A stretch of DNA of 64,000 nt, from NCBI RefSeq assembly GCF_014773225.1, contig NZ_JACXAJ010000010.1:84994-148993 (forward strand), read 5' to 3'. Position numbers and translations under genes: made by a program. The notes under the pieces are model-generated. The model was given only the letters and a program-made list of their open reading frames with translations, was not told where the DNA came from and made no database searches. Source of the DNA: Pontibacter aquaedesilientis (GTDB taxonomy: Bacteria; Bacteroidota; Bacteroidia; Cytophagales; Hymenobacteraceae). Below are positions 58,189 through 64,000 of the stretch, one piece after another (position 1 is the first letter of the stretch; every line of letters starts with the position of its first letter).

Positions 58189-59174
58189 TATTTTTTAAGT
58201 AAGCCTGCCTTGTCCCGGATGAGGTATTCGTTCTTCTTGCTCGATGTCATCGACATCATCTCGGCCAGGAAGCCGGCCAGAAACAACTGCACACCCAGGA
58301 TCACCGCCACGAGCGAGAGGTAGAATAAGGGCTGGTCCACTACGTCGCGTACGCGCCCATTCGGGTATAGCTCGAATACTTTCTGCAGAATCAGCCAGAT
58401 AGTTATGCCCAAACCCACCACAAACGACAAGGTGCCGAACGTGCCGAAGAAGTGCATCGGCCGTTTTTTGAAACGGCTCACAAAGGTAATGGACAGTAAG
58501 TCGAGGAAGCCGTAGACAAAGCGCTCCAGCCCGAATTTGGTGGTGCCGTACTTGCGTTCCTGGTGCTGCACCACCTTCTCGCCAATACGGGTGAATCCGT
58601 GCCACTTGGCGATTACAGGTATATAGCGGTGCATTTCGCCGTGCACTTCTATGCTCTTCACCACCAACTGTCTGTAGGCTTTCAGACCACAGTTGAAATC
58701 GTGTAGCTGTATACCTGACAGGCTGCGGGTTGCGGCATTAAACAATTTGGTTGGAATGGTTTTGCTGATCGGGTCGAAACGTTTCTGCTTCCAGCCAGAC
58801 ACCAGGTCAAACTTCTGGTGCTTGATCATATCATAGAGTTCCGGAATCTCCTCCGGGCTGTCCTGCAGGTCGGCATCCATGGTGATCACTACTTCGCCGG
58901 CGCAGCGCTTAAAACCCTCATGCAAGGCAGCGGACTTGCCGTAGTTCCGGTTAAAGCTAATGCCTTTCACGGTGTTATCGTCAGCACTAAGCTCTGATAT
59001 CACATCCCAGGAGCGGTCAGTGCTACCGTCATCCACTAAAATGATTTCGTAAGTAAAGCTATGCGCGTGCATGACGCGCTTGATCCAGCGGACCAGTTCA
59101 GGCAGTGAGTCCTCTTCGTTGAAAAGAGGAACCACTACTGAGATATCATAAGGGTATTGCATTTTTTTATTCAA
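58188..59174 (-). CDS. Membrane-anchored glycosyltransferase family 2 (GtrB-like)
   Basis: The 328-residue protein has an N-terminal GT2 catalytic domain: SVVVPLFNEEDSLPELV, ILVDDGSTDRSW, and ITMDADLQDSPEEI (DxD). Two membrane helices near residues 232-255 and 275-305 follow, as in GtrB and DPM-like polyprenyl-phosphate glucosyl or mannosyl transferases. It charges a lipid carrier for later transfer across the membrane. Its start overlaps the preceding DUF4199 gene by 8 bp, and its stop overlaps the GT4 start, which indicates one operon. Confidence 0.92.
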   Translation of the reverse strand: MNKKMQYPYDISVVVPLFNEEDSLPELVRWIKRVMHAHSFTYEIILVDDGSTDRSWDVISELSADDNTVKGISFNRNYGKSAALHEGFKRCAGEVVITMDADLQDSPEEIPELYDMIKHQKFDLVSGWKQKRFDPISKTIPTKLFNAATRSLSGIQLHDFNCGLKAYRQLVVKSIEVHGEMHRYIPVIAKWHGFTRIGEKVVQHQERKYGTTKFGLERFVYGFLDLLSITFVSRFKKRPMHFFGTFGTLSFVVGLGITIWLILQKVFELYPNGRVRDVVDQPLFYLSLVAVILGVQLFLAGFLAEMMSMTSSKKNEYLIRDKAGLLKK

Positions 59175-59685
59175 ACTCCGGTCGCTTGTTCTTCATCACG
59201 GCCGATACGATAAGCGAAAGCAGGAAGCCAATAAACACAGAGCCCACAATTGACCACACGATCATCATCACCGGGCTGGAGAAAGATTCTCCCATGGCGA
59301 TGGCTTGCTCAATCTGTTCATCGCTCATGCCTTTTTCTTCCAGCTCGATGCGCTGCTTGTCCATCAGGTTGGAGGTATAATCTGTATCGATGAAAGAGGT
59401 ATACACAAACATGAACAAGCCGCCAAGTACACCAAAAGCCAGTGCTACCAGCGTTCCTATGCCCAAGCCCTGGCCATAAGACATGAAGCCATTGTTTTGG
59501 CTCTTATACTCTTTCATCGCAATTACCATAAATGCAATCAGGATGATATAGCCAAGGGCACCTGCCCAACCACTAATGTCTACCCCAGCTACCAGAAGTA
59601 TGGCACTATAAAACACAGAGACAACAGCGCCCATCAAGCCATACTTGAGCGCAACAGAGGATACAGAAGGTTGAGTTTCAGTCAT
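59167..59685 (-). CDS. DUF4199 family membrane protein (copy 1)
   Basis: The 172-residue protein has four hydrophobic helices and an intervening charged segment (DTDYTSNLMDKQRIELEEKGMSDEQIEQAIAMGE), which is the DUF4199 pattern. The function is unknown, but genes of this family in Bacteroidota often sit next to glycosyltransferases and dihydroorotase homologues, as here. It is followed with an 8-bp overlap by the GT2 gene. A second DUF4199 gene lies just upstream, probably a duplicate. Confidence 0.85.
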   Translation of the reverse strand: MTETQPSVSSVALKYGLMGAVVSVFYSAILLVAGVDISGWAGALGYIILIAFMVIAMKEYKSQNNGFMSYGQGLGIGTLVALAFGVLGGLFMFVYTSFIDTDYTSNLMDKQRIELEEKGMSDEQIEQAIAMGESFSSPVMMIVWSIVGSVFIGFLLSLIVSAVMKNKRPEFE

Positions 59686-59714
59686 TTTTTTAGATTAGGT
59701 TATGTGAGATTGAT

Positions 59715-60224
59715 TTATTTTCGGAAAAACACGGATGCCACCACTGAAAAAACCCCTCCCACAAACATCCGACTCAAAAAATCATAGGCAGCTAACATAC
59801 TGGGCGAGATCGTGTCCAGATCCTCATAGGCCTTTTCAAAATTCTGCTCGCCCAATAACTTGATCTGCTCATTTCTTGTCTGGTCGAGTACCGCTCTAAG
59901 CTCTGCCACGTGCTGCTGTATCAACTCCGGCCCTACCAGATAGATCATCAGGTATATCAGCATACTCGCGCAAAGCGCTGTGTAAAAAGTAACTGCAAGA
60001 CTAACGCGCATCCCCTTCCAGAAGCCAACTTCCGCGTCGTGAAAACCCTTGAAGTAACGCAGCCCCATAAAAATAAAAACCGGTAAAGGTAAATAACTCC
60101 ACCTACCCGACTCGCCCAGCGGGTTGTACCCCAACAGGTATAAAGCCAATACAATGACAAAACAGGCTAATCCGCATAGTACGCCATACCGCACTCCTAC
60201 CCTTACAATCGTTTGATTCAGCAT
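59715..60224 (-). CDS. DUF4199 family membrane protein (copy 2)
   Basis: The 169-residue product has four hydrophobic helices, a GMRVSLAVTFYTALCASML segment after YFKGFHDAEVGFWK, and an amphipathic charged stretch (QHVAELRAVLDQTRNEQIKLLGEQNFEKAYEDLDTISP) between helices 3 and 4. It shares this plan with the next gene, which starts about 30 nt further on, so the two are probably tandem paralogues. Sequence identity between the copies looks low, so the duplication would be old. Confidence 0.8.
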   Translation of the reverse strand: MLNQTIVRVGVRYGVLCGLACFVIVLALYLLGYNPLGESGRWSYLPLPVFIFMGLRYFKGFHDAEVGFWKGMRVSLAVTFYTALCASMLIYLMIYLVGPELIQQHVAELRAVLDQTRNEQIKLLGEQNFEKAYEDLDTISPSMLAAYDFLSRMFVGGVFSVVASVFFRK

Positions 60225-60285
60225 TATGAATTTGCTTGTTTCCGTAACAGGCCGAGCGCCTAACAGAAATATAGCTATAAATATA

Positions 60286-61557
60286 TTAAAAAGTATGATT
60301 TAGTACCAGCTGCCCCTTGTTGATAATCCCTATTACCTTTCCGGTAAGCTCCTGCTCAAGGAAAGGGGAGTTCGTTGATTTTGATTTGATGCTATGCTGT
60401 GTAGGTCTCCACGTAAGTTTTGGATGGAAAAGAGTCAGGCAGGCCTTTGCTCCTTTGGCAATGCCGCAAGCAGGCAGGCGAAGTATTTCACGAGGCCTGC
60501 TTGTCAGCTTTTCAATCAGGTTTTCAAGCGATAGTATACCTGCCATGGTGGTATTGGCCACGGCAAAAGCTGTCTCAAGGTTAATAATGCCGAACTCTGC
60601 TAAGTCAAACTCCAGCTTTTTGCTTTCAGTATCATGTGGCTGGTGTGCCGACACAACTGCGTCAATAGTACCATCTTGCAGGCCTTGCTTGATGGCCTCT
60701 GCGTCGGTATGGCTCCTAAAAGGTGGAGAGACTTTATAATTGGTATCGAAAGGGGCCATTGTTTCGTCGGTATACGCTACCTGGTAACTGGCTACATCAC
60801 ACGTCACATCCAATCCAGCGGCTTTCGCCTGACGGATCGCTTCTACAGACCCGGCACTCGAAATGAGCGAGAAGTGTAAACGGCCACCGGTATAGGCCAG
60901 CAACTGCAGATCGCGTGTCACCATTACTTCCTCCGCCAGTGCAGGTATACCTTTCATACCAAGCTGTGTACTGACCAACCCTTCATGTATTTGCCCAAAT
61001 TCAGTCAGGCGTGTATGCTCCGGGCGATTCATCAACAGGCCACCAAAAGGCTGCAGGTATTGCAGCGCCTTTACAATGACCTCTGCTCCCTGCAAAGGTC
61101 TGTCGCCATCCGTAAAGGCCATGGCCCCAGCCCGCTGCAGGTCAATCATCTCAGTCAGTTCCTTGCCTTGGGTATCTACTGTCACCGCTCCAGCCGGAAG
61201 CAAATTGACAGGCAATGCAGCAGACTTCGATTTCAAAAAGTTAATTGCACCTTTGCTTTGCACAACTGGCTGCACATTAGGCATGCAAAGCACATCGGTG
61301 AAACCTCCCGCCGCCGCCGCCTGGCTCAAGGATTCAATATCTTCCTTATGCTCAAGGCCAGGCTCACCTACCTGTGCATACATATCTACCCAGCCTGTTG
61401 ATACACAAAGCCCTTCCATATCCAATACACGGTCTGCTTCCTGCAGATCGTCTCCGATATAGGTAATCATACCCTGATCGATCAGGACATGTTGACGCTT
61501 TAAGTGGAATGATGATGTGGGATCGTAAATCTGAACTGCTTTGAGGAGTATCTTCAT
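60286..61557 (-). CDS. Dihydroorotase homologue lacking metal ligands (PyrC'-like)
   Basis: The 423-residue protein has the amidohydrolase barrel of type I dihydroorotase with VSTGWVDMYAQVGEPGLEHKEDI where active enzymes have D-x-H-x-H-x-R-x-P-G. The HxH is replaced by YAQ, and the later DHAPH-like block reads SAHQPHD. The conserved GGFTDVLCMPNV segment and the length are kept. Bacterial PyrC' proteins of this kind are catalytically dead partners of aspartate transcarbamoylase. Its stop lies 1 nt from the start side of the BatA-like gene, so they are co-transcribed. Confidence 0.85.
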   Translation of the reverse strand: MKILLKAVQIYDPTSSFHLKRQHVLIDQGMITYIGDDLQEADRVLDMEGLCVSTGWVDMYAQVGEPGLEHKEDIESLSQAAAAGGFTDVLCMPNVQPVVQSKGAINFLKSKSAALPVNLLPAGAVTVDTQGKELTEMIDLQRAGAMAFTDGDRPLQGAEVIVKALQYLQPFGGLLMNRPEHTRLTEFGQIHEGLVSTQLGMKGIPALAEEVMVTRDLQLLAYTGGRLHFSLISSAGSVEAIRQAKAAGLDVTCDVASYQVAYTDETMAPFDTNYKVSPPFRSHTDAEAIKQGLQDGTIDAVVSAHQPHDTESKKLEFDLAEFGIINLETAFAVANTTMAGILSLENLIEKLTSRPREILRLPACGIAKGAKACLTLFHPKLTWRPTQHSIKSKSTNSPFLEQELTGKVIGIINKGQLVLNHTF

Positions 61558-61558
61558 C

Positions 61559-63577
61559 TTAGAGGAATCTGATTAGAGCTATTTCTGCCATCAAGAAAAT
61601 CAGACACAATATTAGGCAATATTTCCAAAGCTTTACGCCAAAAAATCGTTTTTCGAATTCCCCTTTCACCGAAAAACTATCTCCGTACTCATAAACATGC
61701 ACGTTTGTCATGTCAGCACGAATAAAATTCTTCAACTCTGACGGGGAGTACTGTGCTAATAGCGATTCCGGTTTATCGTAATTAAAGGCAAAACTTGCCA
61801 CTGAAGCGTCATTTCTACGAAGCTCATAAAAACCTGCTTCCCCCATCTCAGCCGGAGCCGTAAATATCAGCTTACCCCCGCGCAACTGCTGCTCCGGAAT
61901 GAACTCTACACTATCTTTAACCAACTTATAGACTCCTTCTCTGCGCGCTCTATCTGCCACAGGAATGCTGATAGTACTGCCGTTGAGACGGTATGCGATT
62001 TGTTGCTCTTGTTTGTAGCTCCCAATAGCAAGCCTATACATGACTGGAACGAAGAGCGCATGGCTTACCAACTCATTTTGTGCTGGGTCCAGCGAAGCTG
62101 CCATCAAGAATACCTGCCCCTGTCCCCGATCGAATCTGGATAAGAAAGGTGCCCCTCCTCTGAACTTCAGAACATCCTCCGAGGCACGTGACCATAACAT
62201 ACTTCTGACAGCAGCTGGCATCTGCATTTTTGAATCGTATTCGGAAAAAATACTTCTAAAGAACGGATTATCCCGTTCTGGCACTAATAGACTTGTTTTA
62301 GAGGAATTTACTGATGAGGCTGTATAGGAAGCAGGTATAGCCAAACTTTGCAATAAAGCGGTATAGCCAGCGCGTTGGCTCGAAGGACTTGGGATAATCA
62401 CCAGACTACCTCCACCTTTCACATACTCAGCAACTGTAGAGACCAATGCAGAAGGGATTTCATTTAAGCCCTGCAAAATAATCAAGTCAGATTCTCCCAT
62501 TTTAGAGTAATCAATATTTCCCGTATTATAGTGCGTTGGTCTAAAGAAAGGCTCATTAAGAAAGAGTCGCTGCAAGGGGCTACTGCTATTATCGGCAATT
62601 TCTAGGATGTTTAAATTTCCCGAAGGAGCTAAAACAAAGTAATAAGCATTATCAAACTCCACCGGATAATCCTCTACCAAAATATAAGCTTTTTTAGCAC
62701 TATTACCCCTAAAGTTAAAACTAATCGCCGCCTCCGTTAATTGATTTGGTGGAAGATCCATATTTAAGGCAGCTATTTGCTGCTCGTCAATCACAAGTTT
62801 TACAGGACAGTTCTCTATCACCTTGTCACTTGCATTATAGATTTTTACATGCAATTGATTCTCGCCACCAGGTCTAATGAACTCATCTGTCAGGTATACA
62901 GAATCAACGAAAACATTAGAAGTGCTAGAAGCTTTAACCGGTACCAAATGATAATACCTATTACTATCAAGTTGATTTAACGAGCTAGGTTCGAAAGAAC
63001 TTTTCTGAAAATCGGAAAAAACGAAAACATGCTCAGAAGAAGTGGAACCGGAAGCAGAGCCTGTAAGGAAAGGTATGAGAGAACGCGTAGAATAATCAAG
63101 CATATCCAAGGTGTTCCTCGCTTCGCCTGTTGCTACAGATGCTGCCCGGTTGCGATTTAAGTTTGAATTGATGCTAATCGGAGTAGTTGCAGGGAATAAA
63201 TCCAATACTTGCTTCGCCTGATCTACCGCCACTGTCAATAGAGAAAGGTCTTCTTGCTCATGAATATTCTGCATACTCAACGAATTATCGAGCGCAATAG
63301 TCACTTGTGAGGAATCCGTGGGTGCACCGGATTCTGAAGCAGGTAAGAATGGCTGGGAAAAAGCAAGTACCAAAAAGATGATAAAGCAAATCCGACAGAT
63401 CAGTATTAGAATATCTTTCAGATTCCGTTGACTAGCTGTGAGATCTTTGGATACCTGTATAAACTTGACATTACTAAACTCTACCCTTTTAGCTTTTCGC
63501 AACTGTATCAGGTGCAATACAATTGGAATAGCGATTGCAGCTAGTGCGATCAGAAAGGTTGGATATAAAAATGCCAT
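61559..63577 (-). CDS. BatA/von Willebrand A-like membrane protein
   Basis: The 672-residue protein begins with the aerotolerance-regulator N-terminal region MAFLYPTFLIALAAIAIPIVLHLIQLRKAKRVEFSNVKFI, which has two helices, followed by a second helix pair, then a periplasmic von Willebrand A-like domain (VTIALDNSLSM has the MIDAS D-x-S-x-S) and a long extracytoplasmic region with further domains. A C-terminal helix (FFGVKLWKYCLILCLIFLMAEIALIRFL) anchors it. Bat proteins are widespread in Bacteroidota, with an unclear role in envelope or oxidative stress. The gene is AT-richer than its neighbours. Confidence 0.85.
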   Translation of the reverse strand: MAFLYPTFLIALAAIAIPIVLHLIQLRKAKRVEFSNVKFIQVSKDLTASQRNLKDILILICRICFIIFLVLAFSQPFLPASESGAPTDSSQVTIALDNSLSMQNIHEQEDLSLLTVAVDQAKQVLDLFPATTPISINSNLNRNRAASVATGEARNTLDMLDYSTRSLIPFLTGSASGSTSSEHVFVFSDFQKSSFEPSSLNQLDSNRYYHLVPVKASSTSNVFVDSVYLTDEFIRPGGENQLHVKIYNASDKVIENCPVKLVIDEQQIAALNMDLPPNQLTEAAISFNFRGNSAKKAYILVEDYPVEFDNAYYFVLAPSGNLNILEIADNSSSPLQRLFLNEPFFRPTHYNTGNIDYSKMGESDLIILQGLNEIPSALVSTVAEYVKGGGSLVIIPSPSSQRAGYTALLQSLAIPASYTASSVNSSKTSLLVPERDNPFFRSIFSEYDSKMQMPAAVRSMLWSRASEDVLKFRGGAPFLSRFDRGQGQVFLMAASLDPAQNELVSHALFVPVMYRLAIGSYKQEQQIAYRLNGSTISIPVADRARREGVYKLVKDSVEFIPEQQLRGGKLIFTAPAEMGEAGFYELRRNDASVASFAFNYDKPESLLAQYSPSELKNFIRADMTNVHVYEYGDSFSVKGEFEKRFFGVKLWKYCLILCLIFLMAEIALIRFL

Positions 63578-64000
63578 ACCAACAAGTTAGACAGGAAGAT
63601 TATAATTTGCAACGAAAGCCTTGAACAATACTGAAGTCAATAAGTTTAATAAACTATTAGATCAAACAGTCTCTCAAAAACGGATGTAAAAGAGCCCCTG
63701 ATAGTAATTGATTAACCATTCGCTTGCATTATATTGACCTTGGACAAGGTGTAGGATTACCTTCAAACAAATACCAGTATTGGATGCCCTGTTCCGACTG
63801 TCGCTCGCCCAATTGTATTGCCGCGGCCCGGTTAGGTTTCTTTGCTGTGTTTGCGCCATGCCGCCCGCTTTGGGTCCTGCGCCGCCTGGGAGACCCAGCA
63901 GATGGCGCACGCTGCCCAGCCCTGTTTGCCGGTTCGGCCGGCTGCCTTGGTGCGGCGGTTAGGCGGCGGTTGGGTTGGGCTTAAACGCGGAACGGCCCCC
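63578..64000. other. Gene-free right edge with abrupt GC rise
   Basis: From 63578 to about 63780 the sequence is AT-rich with no gene. From 63780 to the end it becomes strongly GC-rich (CG-rich words such as GGCGGCGG, GCCGCC). Both strands are open for 60-90 codons, but the translations are Ala/Gly/Pro/Arg-rich without domains. Two GTTAGGY words (63831 and 63956) are seen. It may be the start of an unrelated element cut by the window. Confidence 0.45.

Noticed and set aside
63674..63910. 78-codon minus-strand frame at the right edge
   Set aside because: It spans the composition change and has no domain.
1..64000. tRNA, rRNA, CRISPR, insertion sequence or integrase genes
   Set aside because: I looked for T-loop-like sequences, regular spaced repeats and transposase or tyrosine-recombinase motifs on both strands and found none convincing.

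Overview
The window looks like a chromosomal segment of a Bacteroidota member of the order Cytophagales, probably a Pontibacter/Hymenobacteraceae-like bacterium. The evidence is a T9SS sorting-domain protein, TonB-dependent receptors with STN or carboxypeptidase-like domains, DUF4249, DUF4199 and BatA families, TAnnTTTG promoter -7 boxes, A-rich translation starts that mostly lack Shine-Dalgarno sequences, and about 50% GC. No tRNA, rRNA, CRISPR array, transposase or integrase was found. The window opens inside a tRNA nucleotidyltransferase gene and closes in GC-rich sequence without a recognisable gene.

Layout. 0-4 kb: tsaC and methylmalonyl-CoA epimerase diverge from an iscS-iscU-unknown-iscA iron-sulfur operon. 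4-8.3 kb: a T9SS cargo protein and an isolated nuoHIJK block of complex I. 8.5-21 kb: a glutathionylspermidine-synthase-like enzyme with its lipoprotein partner, murI, small membrane proteins, an Uup-type ABC-F ATPase, a secreted kinase-like protein, a phosphodiesterase-like lipoprotein, phenylalanine hydroxylase behind a Tyr-rich leader and terminator, and a CoA-transferase. 21-33.7 kb: DEAD-box helicase, outer-membrane beta-barrel protein, PIG-L deacetylase, nicotinamidase, menA, glutathione peroxidase, argS, and a divergent arginase/arginine decarboxylase pair. 34-36.8 kb: an AT-rich accessory island of three minus-strand genes (glutaminase, FCP1-like phosphatase, unknown) separated by attC-like palindromes, resembling an integron cassette array without an integrase. 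37-48.9 kb: gmhB-like phosphatase, protoporphyrinogen oxidase, polyprenol-phosphate mannosyltransferase-like GT2, TerC, DAHP synthase-chorismate mutase behind a second leader/attenuator, lipoproteins, an SBF transporter, an AsmA-like/GT51 fusion and purB. 48.9-64 kb: a decayed NmrA-type pseudogene, a four-gene TonB receptor/DUF4249/MG2 locus, two glycosyltransferases with two DUF4199 membrane proteins, a dihydroorotase homologue without its metal ligands, and a BatA-like protein.

The strongest hunt results are two apparent ribosome-mediated attenuators controlling aromatic amino acid genes, the attC-like cassette island, and a very abundant short motif (AGGTATAG/CTATACCT) spread through genes and spacers. 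Several gene boundaries also carry long imperfect hairpins made of stuttering low-complexity words.
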